A DNA stretch of 64,000 nucleotides from Moritella sp. 24 (GCF_018219155.1 NZ_CP056123.1:3605505-3669504); one strand, 5' to 3'; positions 1-9,750 are shown, counted from the stretch's first letter. A program made the numbers and translations. Notes: generated from the letters alone by a model not told the origin.

Positions 1-45
1 CTAATTTCGAAAACTTACTTGCTTAACCGAGTGCTATAGATACAG

Positions 46-474
46 ATGATATTGACTACATTGCCCGAATTACTCGTTCTACAAACATCTTATGTAGAAC
101 AATTATTGGCTCTATTAACGGCTGAAAAATCAGCGTTAGAGTCACGCAATGTCACAGCCCTAGAAAAGCTCAGTCAAGATAAGCAACAAAAAATAATGCA
201 AATTGCCGAGCTCGATGTAAAAATTGGCCAGCATACAGATGCGGCAGAATTACTGACTACCTACCTATCGCAAAAACAACAAATTGAAGCTGATATCAGA
301 GAGTGCCAAGAGCTTAATGATGTCAACGGTAAACTGATTGAGCTCAATTTACGCAACACCAAGCGACTAACCGACACCATTATTCGTAGCCGCTCTCGTA
401 ACAATATAACCTATGATAAATTAGGCCGTACTCGCGGATCATTTTCTACCCTTGGTATGACCTTCAAATCATAA
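46..474 (+). CDS. flgN: FlgN-family flagellar export chaperone
   Basis: A 142-residue, almost wholly alpha-helical protein with the length and layout of FlgN, the cytoplasmic chaperone that delivers the hook-filament junction proteins FlgK and FlgL to the flagellar type III export gate. Residues about 5-100 form the long heptad-like helices. The tail (about 105-142) contains the Asn/Arg-rich stretch LIELNLRNTKRL and a Tyr-Asp-x-x-Gly segment common in FlgN proteins. The start has only a weak ribosome site. A TAA at positions 2-4 could be the end of an upstream flgM-like gene, the usual neighbour, but that gene lies outside the window. The assignment rests on family resemblance, because FlgN sequences are divergent. 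Confidence 0.82.
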   Translation: MILTTLPELLVLQTSYVEQLLALLTAEKSALESRNVTALEKLSQDKQQKIMQIAELDVKIGQHTDAAELLTTYLSQKQQIEADIRECQELNDVNGKLIELNLRNTKRLTDTIIRSRSRNNITYDKLGRTRGSFSTLGMTFKS

Positions 475-502
475 CATTCAGCGCTTAATGCACGTTTAAT
501 CA

Positions 503-1870
503 CTAACAAACCGTTACATTTATCGCTAATCCTCCTCTAGACGTCTCTTTATATTTATTTTTCATATCATCCCCTGTCGCCTTCATGGTCTTAATCACTT
601 GATCAAGTGATACCTTATGATCGCCACTGCCCATGCGCGCCATACGCGACGCATTAATCGCTTTCACAGCACCAATCGCATTACGCTCAATACAGGGGAT
701 CTGAACCAAGCCAGCCACTGGATCACAAGTCAATCCCAAATTATGCTCCATACCTATTTCGGCAGCATGTTCAACTTGGTCTAACGTTCCACCTCTTATT
801 GCCGTTAACCCAGCAGCAGCCATCGAACAAGCGACACCAACTTCACCCTGACAACCAACTTCTGCGCCAGAAATAGATGCATTTTTCTTATATAGAGTCC
901 CAATGGCTGCACACGTCAGTAGATAGGTTTTAATTTTATCTTCCGTTAATGGACTCACGAACTGATCATAAAAATACATTACCGCAGGAATTATACCCGC
1001 AGCACCATTTGTCGGAGCCGTCACAACTCGCCCGCCAGCGGCGTTCTCTTCGTTCACAGCCATCGCGTACATATTAACGAAATCCATACCGTGGAACGTA
1101 TCATCCTTGGCATCTGGCGCCTGTAACTTTTTGAATAATCCAGGTGCACGGCGATGGACCTTTAATCCACCAGGTAAGATACCTTCATTACGGCAACCAC
1201 GATGAATACAGTCCACCATAATACGATGTAATGTTAATAATTTTTCATTAATCACGTCATCAGAATTTAATTGTCGCTCATTTTCATACATTAACTTCGC
1301 AATCGATAAACCATGTAAGCGGCAAGTGGTAAGGAGTTCGTCGGCACTATCAAATTTATATTTAGGCGGGATTTTAGCATTTTTTTCCAACGGTTTATCA
1401 ATATGCTCATGGTCAAGAATAAAGCCACCACCAATCGAATAGTAGGTTTTAGTCAAGACGATAGCATCTTTACTGAGTGCCGTTATTGTCATTGCATTAC
1501 TATGATAAGGTAACGTTTTTCGGTGGTGTAATACGATGTGCTCTGCGCGATTAAAAGGCACAAAACCAACACCATGAATATTGATCCCTTGTTGTTCGTC
1601 TATCTCTTTTAATATTGAAGGCACTTGCTCTGAATCTATTTTATCCGGTTCATATCCTGCTAACCCCAAGATCACCGCGATATCACTCGCATGCCCAATA
1701 CCCGTTTGCCCTAACGAGCCAAACAATTCAGTGTTAATCCCCAAAATAGGGTCATGGTTGCCCTCCGCTTTAAGGTGTTGTAAAAAATCAAATGCAGCAC
1801 GCATAGGGCCAACGGTATGTGAGCTCGATGGCCCTATACCAATACTAAACATATCAAAGGTACTGATCAT
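503..1870 (-). CDS. sdaA: L-serine dehydratase (iron-sulfur type, single chain)
   Basis: Deaminates L-serine to pyruvate and ammonia with an oxygen-labile [4Fe-4S] cluster. The N-terminus ISTFDMFSIGIGPSSSHTVG is the family hallmark. Three cysteines near residues 340, 382 and 393 (contexts EVGCQGE, LTCDPV, IPCIER) match the known cluster ligands. I place the start at 1870, not at the upstream in-frame ATG at 1918: 1870 is preceded by GGGAG at good spacing and gives 455 residues, as in E. coli SdaA (454). It stands alone on the minus strand and is divergent from hexR. In E. coli sdaA sits beside nudL and pabB; here those are 9 kb away. Confidence 0.96.
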   Translation of the reverse strand: MISTFDMFSIGIGPSSSHTVGPMRAAFDFLQHLKAEGNHDPILGINTELFGSLGQTGIGHASDIAVILGLAGYEPDKIDSEQVPSILKEIDEQQGINIHGVGFVPFNRAEHIVLHHRKTLPYHSNAMTITALSKDAIVLTKTYYSIGGGFILDHEHIDKPLEKNAKIPPKYKFDSADELLTTCRLHGLSIAKLMYENERQLNSDDVINEKLLTLHRIMVDCIHRGCRNEGILPGGLKVHRRAPGLFKKLQAPDAKDDTFHGMDFVNMYAMAVNEENAAGGRVVTAPTNGAAGIIPAVMYFYDQFVSPLTEDKIKTYLLTCAAIGTLYKKNASISGAEVGCQGEVGVACSMAAAGLTAIRGGTLDQVEHAAEIGMEHNLGLTCDPVAGLVQIPCIERNAIGAVKAINASRMARMGSGDHKVSLDQVIKTMKATGDDMKNKYKETSRGGLAINVTVC

Positions 1871-2239
1871 AGAATACTCCCTGATTAATGAACATTGCTT
1901 ACTGTAGGTATAGCACATGATTGTTTATGCAATTTTATTACTAATTTGAAAAAATATTACGACCATGATTAGTTATAAACCTACATATTCTCTGCTTTTA
2001 AATTAGCAATTCGCATTATGTTTATGCTACTTGATCAAAGTAAACTGTAATAAAGTCACAAATGACGCTAAAACGATGCTAAAAATAAGTAATAAATGTA
2101 ATAATAGTTCGACTTACTTCATATTTTTTACATAATTGACGTAATAAATATCCAACAAGGTTTATAATGCCACTATAAATTAGCATTAACCTTCATTACT
2201 TTATCATGCGCCCACTGCGGAGCTTGCCAGGGAAATATC
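1871..2239. promoter_or_regulatory. sdaA/hexR divergent intergenic region with HexR-box-like site
   Basis: A 369-bp AT-rich spacer between divergent sdaA and hexR. At 2046-2060 the sequence TGTAATAAAGTCACA matches the published HexR palindrome (TGTAATwwwATTACA) with two mismatches in the right half. A TATAAT hexamer at 2163-2168 could be the hexR -10, though no good -35 sits 17 bp upstream of it. A clear AGGGA ribosome site precedes the hexR ATG. Autoregulation by HexR is inference. Confidence 0.35.
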
Positions 2240-3088
2240 ATGAGTATGCTCGAAAAAATAATCCAAAATTTAGAAATATTCAGTAAATCAGAAAAAAAGG
2301 TCGCTGATGTTATTCTAGAATCTCCGCAATCTGCTATTCATTCAAGTATTGCGACACTAGCTAAAGTTGCCGACGTAAGTGAGCCGACCGTCAATCGTTT
2401 TTGTCGTCGCTTAGATACTAAAGGCTACCCTGATTTCAAATTGCACTTAGCACAAAGCTTAGCTAACGGTACGCCGTACGTAAACAGAAACGTAGAAGCA
2501 AATGATGGTCCTGAAGTTTACACACAAAAAATATTTGAAACGACAATTGCGCACTTAGATTCAGCAAAGAACAGTTTAGATCCTGAAGTTATTAATAAAG
2601 CCGTTGACCTACTTATCCAGTCGAAACAGATTTCATTCTTTGGTTTAGGTGCTTCAGCATCTGTTGCTCGTGACGCTGAAAATAAGTTTTTCCGCTTTAA
2701 CGTACCTGTGATTTGTTTTGATGACATAATGATGCAACGCATGAGTGTAATAAACAGCACTGAAGATTCTGTTGTTGTATTGTTCTCGCATACTGGTCGC
2801 ACTAAAAGTATGGTTGATGTGGCTAAATTAGCACGTGAAAATGATGCGATCGTGATTGGTATCACTGCTCAAAACTCACCGCTTGCAGAATATTCAAACT
2901 TAGTTATCTCTCTCGATGTAATGGAAGACACAGACGTATACATGCCAATGGCATCACGTGTTGCACAGTTAGTACTTGTTGACGTATTAGCAACAGGCTT
3001 CACATTACGCCGCGGAGACAAATTCCGAGAAAACTTGAAAAAAGTGAAATCAGCAATCAAAGATTCGCGCTTTAACAAAATAGATTAA
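2240..3088 (+). CDS. hexR: HexR, RpiR-family regulator of central carbon metabolism
   Basis: A 282-residue RpiR-type repressor. Residues about 1-77 form the helix-turn-helix domain (ADVSEPTVNRFCRRLDTKGY, near-identical to E. coli HexR). Residues about 125-260 form the SIS sugar-phosphate-binding domain (FFGLGASASVARDAENKFFRF; LFSHTGRTKSM). HexR senses 2-keto-3-deoxy-6-phosphogluconate and controls glycolytic, Entner-Doudoroff and gluconeogenic genes. Gene order hexR-pykA on the same strand is conserved in gammaproteobacteria. A strong hairpin-plus-T terminator follows, so pykA is probably transcribed separately. Confidence 0.95.
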   Translation: MSMLEKIIQNLEIFSKSEKKVADVILESPQSAIHSSIATLAKVADVSEPTVNRFCRRLDTKGYPDFKLHLAQSLANGTPYVNRNVEANDGPEVYTQKIFETTIAHLDSAKNSLDPEVINKAVDLLIQSKQISFFGLGASASVARDAENKFFRFNVPVICFDDIMMQRMSVINSTEDSVVVLFSHTGRTKSMVDVAKLARENDAIVIGITAQNSPLAEYSNLVISLDVMEDTDVYMPMASRVAQLVLVDVLATGFTLRRGDKFRENLKKVKSAIKDSRFNKID

Positions 3089-3089
3089 T

Positions 3090-3121
3090 AAAAATGGCCA
3101 CATAATGTGGCCATTTTTATT
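3090..3121 (+). terminator. Rho-independent terminator after hexR
   Basis: A perfect 12-bp inverted repeat, AAAAATGGCCAC / GTGGCCATTTTT, with a 5-nt loop and a T-rich 3' side, starting two bases after the hexR stop. Confidence 0.9.
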
Positions 3122-3281
3122 TCTACTATCGCTCTTTTTATTTTTGTCACACTACGGTAACCAAGCCTTTGCATACTAAGATAATGGAAAGTTGGCCTTT
3201 GTTTGACAAAATTTAACATAAATAAAAACACCTATAATAAATAATTAAAACAAATCATCTCATTACTCATATGGAGTCATC

Positions 3282-4718
3282 ATGTTACGTCGTACTAAAA
3301 TTGTAACCACCTTAGGTCCAGCAACAGATCGTGATAATAACCTCGAAAAAATTATTCTTGCTGGTGCTAACATGGTTCGCATGAACTTTTCTCATGGTAA
3401 CCCTGAAGACCATATCAAGCGTGCAGAAGATGTACGTGCCATTGCAAAAAAACATAACAAACACGTGGCTATCTTAGGTGACTTACAAGGTCCTAAAATT
3501 CGCGTATCTAAATTTACAGACGGTAAAATTCACTTAAACTTAGGTGATAAATTCTGCCTAGATGCAACATTTGATAAAACAGCCGGTAATAACGAATGCG
3601 TAAGTATCGATTACCCAGAGCTAGCAAGTGATGTTTTCCCTGGCGATGTACTGCTACTTGACGATGGTCGCGTACAATTAAAAGTAATCGAAATTAACGG
3701 TCAGCAGATCCACACTGAAGTAACAGTAGCCGGTCCGCTATCAAATAATAAAGGTATCAACAAGCAAGGCGGTGGTCTATCTGCTGAAGCACTAACAGAC
3801 AAAGACAAAGCAGACATTATTACAGCGGCAAAAATTGACGTTGATTTTGTTGCCGTCTCTTTCCCACGTAACGGTGCTGATATCAATTACGCGCGTGAAC
3901 TTGTTCGTGCAGCTGGTTCAAATGCAAAAATTTGTGCAAAAGTAGAACGTGCAGAAACCGTAGCAACTAAAGGAACAATGAAAGAAATCATCTTAGCTTC
4001 TGATGCAATCATGGTTGCCCGTGGTGACTTAGGTGTTGAAATTGGTGATGCGGCACTTGTTGGTGTTCAAAAATCGCTTATCAACTTATCACGCAAATAT
4101 AACCGTGTTGTGATCACTGCTACGCAAATGATGGAATCAATGATCACAAGCCCAATGCCAACACGTGCAGAAGTGATGGACGTGGCGAATGCGGTACTTG
4201 ATGGTACAGATGCAGTAATGCTGTCTGCAGAGACTGCTGCTGGTGATTTCCCAGTAGAGACAGTAAAAGCGATGGCTGAAGTATGTTTAGGCGCAGAAAC
4301 ACACCCAAGCGTAAATGTATCAAACCACCGTATTGATTACACATTCGATTCAATCGAAGAAACAATCGCAATGTCTACTATGTACGCTGCAAATCACCTG
4401 AACGGTGTAAAAGCAATCGTGGCATTGAGTGAGTCAGGTACGACACCATTATTAATGTCACGTATTAGTTCTGGTTTACCAATTTTCTCATTGTCTCCGC
4501 ACCAGAAGACACTAAACGCAACAGCACTATACCGTGGTGTTACACCACTACAGTTTAATACTGAAGGCTTATCGCAAGAACAGATTGTTGAAGGCGCTTA
4601 CGCTGTATTAAAAGAAACTGGCCAAGTTAAAGCGGGTGACATCATCCTGCTAACGCTAGGTGATAAAATGGATACTGTTGGTTCAACAAACACCAGCAAA
4701 ATCCTAACAATCAAATAA
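3282..4718 (+). CDS. pykA: Pyruvate kinase II
   Basis: Converts phosphoenolpyruvate and ADP to pyruvate and ATP. At 478 residues it follows E. coli PykA (480) closely: [20 protein letters not shown] at the N-terminus, the MNFSHG and [10 protein letters not shown] motifs, the catalytic-lysine region AKVERAE, the [12 protein letters not shown] metal/substrate site, the signature [11 protein letters not shown], and the C-terminal allosteric domain ending STNTSKIL. These features separate it from PykF. It follows hexR, whose product is known to repress pyk genes in several gammaproteobacteria. A TATAAT lies at 3233-3238, and GGAG sits upstream of the ATG. Confidence 0.97.
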   Translation: MLRRTKIVTTLGPATDRDNNLEKIILAGANMVRMNFSHGNPEDHIKRAEDVRAIAKKHNKHVAILGDLQGPKIRVSKFTDGKIHLNLGDKFCLDATFDKTAGNNECVSIDYPELASDVFPGDVLLLDDGRVQLKVIEINGQQIHTEVTVAGPLSNNKGINKQGGGLSAEALTDKDKADIITAAKIDVDFVAVSFPRNGADINYARELVRAAGSNAKICAKVERAETVATKGTMKEIILASDAIMVARGDLGVEIGDAALVGVQKSLINLSRKYNRVVITATQMMESMITSPMPTRAEVMDVANAVLDGTDAVMLSAETAAGDFPVETVKAMAEVCLGAETHPSVNVSNHRIDYTFDSIEETIAMSTMYAANHLNGVKAIVALSESGTTPLLMSRISSGLPIFSLSPHQKTLNATALYRGVTPLQFNTEGLSQEQIVEGAYAVLKETGQVKAGDIILLTLGDKMDTVGSTNTSKILTIK

Positions 4719-4780
4719 GTCTATTTATCTACATAGACAAGACCTGTTTCCTTCTGTCTTGTACGGAAAGTAAAATACAG

Positions 4781-4830
4781 GCATAAAAAAACCGAGGCTA
4801 CTATAAATAGCCTCGGTTTTTTTATGCTTT
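4781..4830. terminator. Bidirectional terminator between pykA and fadE
   Basis: A perfect 20-bp inverted repeat (arms 4781-4800 and 4808-4827, core ACCGAGGCTA/TAGCCTCGGT) flanked by A and T runs. It can therefore end both pykA (+) and fadE (-). Confidence 0.93.
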
Positions 4831-4886
4831 ATTTATTAAAAATCTAACCCGCAGGCTAGACTTTTAATTCACTGTTAATCGTGAGA

Positions 4887-7175
4887 TTAAGCAACTTTAT
4901 CGTTTTTTGTTACTTTTGAAATACCCGCAAACTCTTCTGGAGTGAATGAGTCAACGTTAATCGCAGCAAAACGTAGTTCATCAGCTGCTAGTAGTTCATC
5001 AGCTTCAACTTGTGTAATGATGCCTTTTTCAACAGCAAGTGGTGCAGCAACTTTTGCAGCAAGTTTACGTGGAATTGTACCTTTAGATGCAGCAATCGCG
5101 ATTTTCTTCTCGATAGGCTGTGCTTTATACATTGCTTGGAATGCAGATTCCATGTCGTAAATTGCAGTGTTTGCATCTGTCTCATCACCAACATAACAAA
5201 GGTGCGTTAGACGGTCACGCGCTTCGCTTGGTTTAAGTAGTACTTCACAAATTGCTTTCGCTGTATCATCTTCAGGCATTTTGTAGTTGATACCGAATGG
5301 GAATACAACTGTTTTCAATGTACCAGCAATACCTTTGTTACCGAAGTTCTGGAAGAAACCAGTAAACGCTTTACCGATTTCAAACAAGTTACGTTCGATA
5401 GCCCAAGATAACATAGGTAAATCTTCAGCTTGACGACCTTGTTCTTCAAAATGTTTCAACGTTGCAGATGCAAGGTACAAGTTACTTAGTACATCACCTA
5501 AACGTGCAGAAATCATTTCACGACGTTTCAAATCACCACCAAGAACAAGCATAGATACGTCAGCACACAGTGCTAATGCTTTACTCATACGCGTAAGTTG
5601 CTTGTAGTATTTCTTCGTAGGACCAGATACAGGTGCAGAGTTTAATAGACCGCCCGTTAGACCTTGACCTAGTGCACCAAAGAAGTTTTTAGCACCAAAC
5701 GCAATATGTTTTAGTAATAGGTCATCAAATTGATCAAGACCTTCTTTTTCATTTGGATTAGCAGCAGCTTGTAATTCACCTAGTACATATGGGTGACAAC
5801 GTGTTGCACCTTGACCGAAGATCATTAGGTTACGTGTAAGGATGTTTGCACCCTCAACCGTAATTGCAACTGGGATACCCCAATAAGCGTGTGCTAGGTA
5901 GTTTTTAGGACCACATTGGATACCACTACCCGCTTGAATATCAAGCGCATCATCAATAACTGTACGTGCCATTTCAGTCATGTGGTATTTAGAGATTGCC
6001 GTAACAATCGCAGGACTCTGACCTAAATCTAGCGCACCAGTTGTAAATTTACGCGCAGCTTCAAGTTGGTAAGTTAAACCACCAATACGTGCAAGTGACT
6101 CTTGTACACCTTCAAATTTACCAATTGATAAACCGAACTGTTTACGTACGTATGAATAAGCACCTGTCATACGTGCAGTTAAGTGACCACATGCAGTACC
6201 CAGTGCAGGTAAAGAAATACCACGACCAGCAGATAAACATTCAACCAGCATACGCCAGCCTTTACCAACTTGGTCAGCACCACCGATAACCCAATCAAGA
6301 GGAATGAATACATCATCACCGTAAGTCGTACCATTCATGAATGCTAGACCCATTGGGAAGTGACGGTCACCGATTTCAACACCTTTATGTGATGTTGGGA
6401 TCAACGCACACGTAATACCGATATCAACAGTATCACCAAGTAGCGCATCCGGATCTTGTAGTTTAAATGCAAGACCAAGTACAGTAGCTACAGGTGCAAG
6501 TGTAATATAACGTTTGCTCCACGATACGCGGATACCTAACGTTTCTTTACCTTCAAATTCTTCTTTAACAACGCGACCCATATCTGGAATACCACCAGCA
6601 TCAGAACCCGCTTCAGGACCCGTCAATGCGAAACATGGTACTTCAGTACCGTTTGCTAGACCTGGTAACCAACGATCTTTTTCTGCTTGTGTACCGTAAT
6701 GTGCAAGTAATTCGCCAGGACCTAATGAGTTAGGTACCATTACTGTTACCGCAGTAGATAAACTACGCGTTGCAATCGTTGTTACAATTGTTGAGTTAGC
6801 GTAAGCAGAGAATGCTTTACCGCCGTATTCTTTTGGAATGATAAGCGCAAAGAAGCCGTTTGATTTAATGAAATCCCAAACTGGTTTTGGTAAATCACGA
6901 TCTTCATGAACGATTTTATAATCATCCAGCATGCCCATTAATGTTTTAAGTTCGTTATCAATGAAGCTTTGTTCATCTTTACTTAACTTAGGTGTTGGGT
7001 AGCTAAGCATTTTATTCCAATCAGGGCTACCTGCGAATAAATCACCATCCCACCAAACACTACCAGATTCCATTGCTTCCTGCTCTGTTTGTGAAAGCGG
7101 TGGCAAGATCTTCTTAAACACTTTAAATAATGGTGCTGTGATATTATTTTTTCTAAACTCACTCATTGCGCTCAT
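4887..7175 (-). CDS. fadE: Acyl-CoA dehydrogenase FadE
   Basis: Catalyses the first step of fatty-acid beta-oxidation, acyl-CoA to trans-2-enoyl-CoA, with FAD. The chosen start (7175, preceded by AAGGAA) gives 762 residues. The upstream in-frame ATG at 7241 has no ribosome site. The N-terminal acyl-CoA dehydrogenase domain (KSNGFFALIIPKEYGG, FALTGPEAGSDAGG), the central domain (ECLSAGRGISLPALGTA) and the long FadE-specific C-terminal domain are all present. Compared with E. coli FadE (814) it lacks most of the N-terminal hydrophobic segment. It lies 85 bp downstream of the PsrA-type regulator on the same strand, so the two probably form one fatty-acid-responsive operon. Confidence 0.94.
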   Translation of the reverse strand: MSAMSEFRKNNITAPLFKVFKKILPPLSQTEQEAMESGSVWWDGDLFAGSPDWNKMLSYPTPKLSKDEQSFIDNELKTLMGMLDDYKIVHEDRDLPKPVWDFIKSNGFFALIIPKEYGGKAFSAYANSTIVTTIATRSLSTAVTVMVPNSLGPGELLAHYGTQAEKDRWLPGLANGTEVPCFALTGPEAGSDAGGIPDMGRVVKEEFEGKETLGIRVSWSKRYITLAPVATVLGLAFKLQDPDALLGDTVDIGITCALIPTSHKGVEIGDRHFPMGLAFMNGTTYGDDVFIPLDWVIGGADQVGKGWRMLVECLSAGRGISLPALGTACGHLTARMTGAYSYVRKQFGLSIGKFEGVQESLARIGGLTYQLEAARKFTTGALDLGQSPAIVTAISKYHMTEMARTVIDDALDIQAGSGIQCGPKNYLAHAYWGIPVAITVEGANILTRNLMIFGQGATRCHPYVLGELQAAANPNEKEGLDQFDDLLLKHIAFGAKNFFGALGQGLTGGLLNSAPVSGPTKKYYKQLTRMSKALALCADVSMLVLGGDLKRREMISARLGDVLSNLYLASATLKHFEEQGRQAEDLPMLSWAIERNLFEIGKAFTGFFQNFGNKGIAGTLKTVVFPFGINYKMPEDDTAKAICEVLLKPSEARDRLTHLCYVGDETDANTAIYDMESAFQAMYKAQPIEKKIAIAASKGTIPRKLAAKVAAPLAVEKGIITQVEADELLAADELRFAAINVDSFTPEEFAGISKVTKNDKVA

Positions 7176-7260
7176 AACTATTTCCTTTTGTTTCACTATT
7201 TTGATGCTGTATTTACAACTTTGGAGCTGTATGAACAACATCCAAATAGCTAAATTGCAT

Positions 7261-7908
7261 CTACATGCTTGTAGTTTCTGTTGAGGTATTCATTCCTGAT
7301 GCCAAATAAGGGATCACTTTACGAATTAGCCCCTCGACATCAATATCTTGATTAAAATCTGCTTTTGCAATATCCATCAATGCGCCACTTGAACCCATCG
7401 TAAATACTGCAGTACCCAAGGTAAAATGTAATCGCCAGAACAATTCTTGCGATGACAATGCTGGGTTCGCTTTCAATAAAGCCTTAGTTATGTTGGCTAA
7501 GACTTCACCGTAATGCGTAGTGGTATACCAACGTAAATGCCCTTGCTCATCGGTGTAGCTGCGACCAAGCAATTGCATAAAGATCACGGTACCATTTTTA
7601 CTTTGTTGCTCTAACGCTAATAGCGGATCAACAAAACTGTTAAACACATCTAACAACGATGGTTTTTCAGCTTGTGTACACAAGGCTGTTAACTTCTCAT
7701 TCAGTAGGGGCATGAAGAGTTCGAGATGTCGAGCGATGACCGCTTGAATCAATTCTTTCTTAGAACCAAAATGATAATTAACCGATGCCAAATTCACACT
7801 TGCTCGTGTAGTTATCAAGCGTAAAGAAGTATCAGAAAACCCGTGTTCAGCGAACAAGCTTTCGGCTGCATCGAGAATGCGAGTTTTTGTATCCAACTTA
7901 CTAACCAT
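7261..7908 (-). CDS. psrA: PsrA-type TetR-family regulator of fatty-acid degradation
   Basis: A 215-residue TetR-family repressor. Residues about 8-55 form the DNA-binding domain (KTRILDAAESLFAEHGF ... SVNYHFGSKKELI). The remainder is the ligand-binding domain. The sequence type and its position immediately upstream of fadE match PsrA, the long-chain acyl-responsive repressor of beta-oxidation genes in Shewanella and Pseudomonas. Two AAAC-N4-GTTT palindromes, the core of the published PsrA operator, lie in its promoter, which supports autoregulation and control of fadE. The generic alternative is another TetR member such as a FabR-like regulator; the operators make PsrA more likely. Confidence 0.85.
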   Translation of the reverse strand: MVSKLDTKTRILDAAESLFAEHGFSDTSLRLITTRASVNLASVNYHFGSKKELIQAVIARHLELFMPLLNEKLTALCTQAEKPSLLDVFNSFVDPLLALEQQSKNGTVIFMQLLGRSYTDEQGHLRWYTTTHYGEVLANITKALLKANPALSSQELFWRLHFTLGTAVFTMGSSGALMDIAKADFNQDIDVEGLIRKVIPYLASGMNTSTETTSM

Positions 7909-7922
7909 AATTAACCCTTTTT

Positions 7923-7934
7923 AAACGAACGTTT
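7923..7934. promoter_or_regulatory. PsrA-like operator, proximal
   Basis: AAACGAACGTTT, an AAAC-N4-GTTT palindrome 15 bp upstream of the psrA start, matching the core of the known PsrA operator. Seen directly; the binding is inferred. Confidence 0.55.
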
Positions 7935-7973
7935 TAAAATTACGTTCTGACGGACGAAATGTCAATACAATGT

Positions 7974-7985
7974 AAACAAATGTTT
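7974..7985. promoter_or_regulatory. PsrA-like operator, distal
   Basis: AAACAAATGTTT, a second AAAC-N4-GTTT palindrome, 51 bp from the first (about five helical turns). Two sites in one promoter suggest cooperative repression. Confidence 0.5.
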
Positions 7986-8139
7986 GAAACAAATGTATTG
8001 AAGTTGTCCTAGTTCGCATTTTTCTACGAACACAAAATTAAAAACACCCATTAGTGGGTAGCTACAGTAAGGGGGTTAGCGATAAACACGAGCGCCGATA
8101 TTTACCACCTACTCCCTCAAATATAGCACTGTTAAAATG

Positions 8140-8171
8140 AATAAAGCGCCAACCTAAGTTGACGCTTTATT
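8140..8171 (-). terminator. Terminator of the fumarase gene
   Basis: A 13-bp inverted repeat (arms 8141-8153 and 8158-8170) with one mismatch that reads as G-U on the minus strand, a 4-nt loop and a T-rich run. It lies 44 bp past the fumarase stop. Confidence 0.7.
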
Positions 8172-8214
8172 TATATTCGAACAGTTTTTAAAACACTAAC
8201 GAGTGACTACGTTA

Positions 8215-9723
8215 TTACTCATTCAGTTTTATTTTCCAGATTGCTGGACCTTCAACATGCGCAGATACACCATTCGTATCGACAGCAACAGTCATTGGCA
8301 TATCTACAACATCAAATTCGTAGATTGCTTCCATACCTAAGTCAGCAAATGCAACAACACGAGACTTCTTAATTGCTTTAGATACAAGGTATGCTGCACC
8401 ACCAACAGCCATTAAATAAACAGCTTTATGCTTCTTGATACTTTCAACCGTTGCAGGACCACGTTCAGATTTACCAATCATGCCTAATAAACCAGTCTGT
8501 TCTAACATAGTATCGGTAAATTTATCCATACGTGTTGCAGTTGTTGGACCAGCTGGGCCTACAACTTCATCACCCACAGCATCAACTGGACCTACGTAAT
8601 AGATAAAGCGATTAGTAAAGTCTACGCCTTCTGGTAGGCCTTCGCCTTTATCTAACATGTCTTTAATACGCTTATGAGCCGCGTCACGACCCGTTAAAAT
8701 CTTGCCTGATAATAGAACAGTTTCGCCTGTTTTCCATTCCAGTACTGACTCTGGTTTAATGTCATTTACGTTAACACGGCGAACACTATCGCTTACTTCC
8801 CATGTCACTTCAGGCCAGTCTTCTAATTTAGGCACATGCAATTCAGCAGGGCCAGAACCGTCAAGTGTAAAGTGGGTATGGCGTGTCGCGGCACAGTTAG
8901 GGATCATCACAACAGGTTTTGATGCTGCATGTGTTGGGCAAGATTTTATCTTAATATCCAATACTGTTGCCATGCCACCTAGGCCTTGCGCGCCAATACC
9001 AAGTTTATTAACACGATCAAAAATATCTAAACGCATTTTTTCATCTGTCGTTTCAGCACCACGTTCCATCAGTTCATGGATGTCAACAGGTTCCATTAAT
9101 GACTCTTTTGCCATTACTGCTGCTTTTTCTGCCGTACCGCCAATGCCTATACCAAGCATACCCGGTGGACACCAACCTGCACCCATCGTCGGTACTGTTT
9201 TCTCAATCCACGCGGCAACATCATCAGATGGATTTAACATCACCATCTTACTTTTGTTTTCAGAACCGCCGCCTTTCGCTGCGATCATCACTTCAACTTT
9301 CGCGCCTGGTACCATTTCTACGTGAACAACACCCGGTGTATTATCTTTGGTATTTTTACGTGCGCCCGCAGGATCTGCAACAATAGATGCACGTAATGGA
9401 TTACCTTCGAAAGCGTAACCACGACGAATACCTTCATCAACCATTTCTTGTACAGTTTGATCTGTTTCCCACTGCACATTCATGCCAATTTTAACGAAAC
9501 AAGTCACAATACCCGTGTCTTGACAGATTGGACGTTTACCTTCCGCTGACATACGAGAATTAATTAAAATCTGCGCAATCGCATCTTTAGCGGCTTGGCT
9601 TTTTTCTGCGTTGTAGGCTTTTTCCATTGCTTGGATAAAATCAAGCGGATGGTAATATGAAATGTATTGTAGTGAATCTGCAATACTGTCGATAAAGTCC
9701 GCTTTACGGATAACTGTACTCAT
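8215..9723 (-). CDS. fumA: Fumarate hydratase, class I (iron-sulfur)
   Basis: Interconverts fumarate and malate in the TCA cycle using an oxygen-sensitive [4Fe-4S] cluster. The three expected cluster cysteines are visible: Cys67 in RPICQDTG, one in GAGWCPPGM, and one in IPNCAATRHTH. The N-terminal alpha domain is followed by the C-terminal beta domain (VVGPAGPTTATRMDKFT). The ATG at 9723, preceded by GGGAG, is a better start than the in-frame TTG at 9729 and gives 502 residues, the length of the single-chain Vibrio-type enzyme. Upstream are two ArcA-like boxes, consistent with respiratory control of TCA genes. The fumA/fumB distinction cannot be made from sequence alone. Confidence 0.94.
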   Translation of the reverse strand: MSTVIRKADFIDSIADSLQYISYYHPLDFIQAMEKAYNAEKSQAAKDAIAQILINSRMSAEGKRPICQDTGIVTCFVKIGMNVQWETDQTVQEMVDEGIRRGYAFEGNPLRASIVADPAGARKNTKDNTPGVVHVEMVPGAKVEVMIAAKGGGSENKSKMVMLNPSDDVAAWIEKTVPTMGAGWCPPGMLGIGIGGTAEKAAVMAKESLMEPVDIHELMERGAETTDEKMRLDIFDRVNKLGIGAQGLGGMATVLDIKIKSCPTHAASKPVVMIPNCAATRHTHFTLDGSGPAELHVPKLEDWPEVTWEVSDSVRRVNVNDIKPESVLEWKTGETVLLSGKILTGRDAAHKRIKDMLDKGEGLPEGVDFTNRFIYYVGPVDAVGDEVVGPAGPTTATRMDKFTDTMLEQTGLLGMIGKSERGPATVESIKKHKAVYLMAVGGAAYLVSKAIKKSRVVAFADLGMEAIYEFDVVDMPMTVAVDTNGVSAHVEGPAIWKIKLNE

Positions 9724-9750
9724 GGTCAACTCCCTTTTGCTTACTCACTG

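Noticed and set aside
1581-1907. 108-codon plus-strand frame inside sdaA
   Set aside because: It is antisense to conserved serine dehydratase sequence and has no homology-like features; a shadow.
8702-9325. 207-codon plus-strand open frame antisense to the fumarase gene
   Set aside because: It lies wholly inside a strongly conserved gene, has no ribosome site, and reads as a low-complexity Ser/Pro/Thr shadow typical of the complement of a conserved coding strand.
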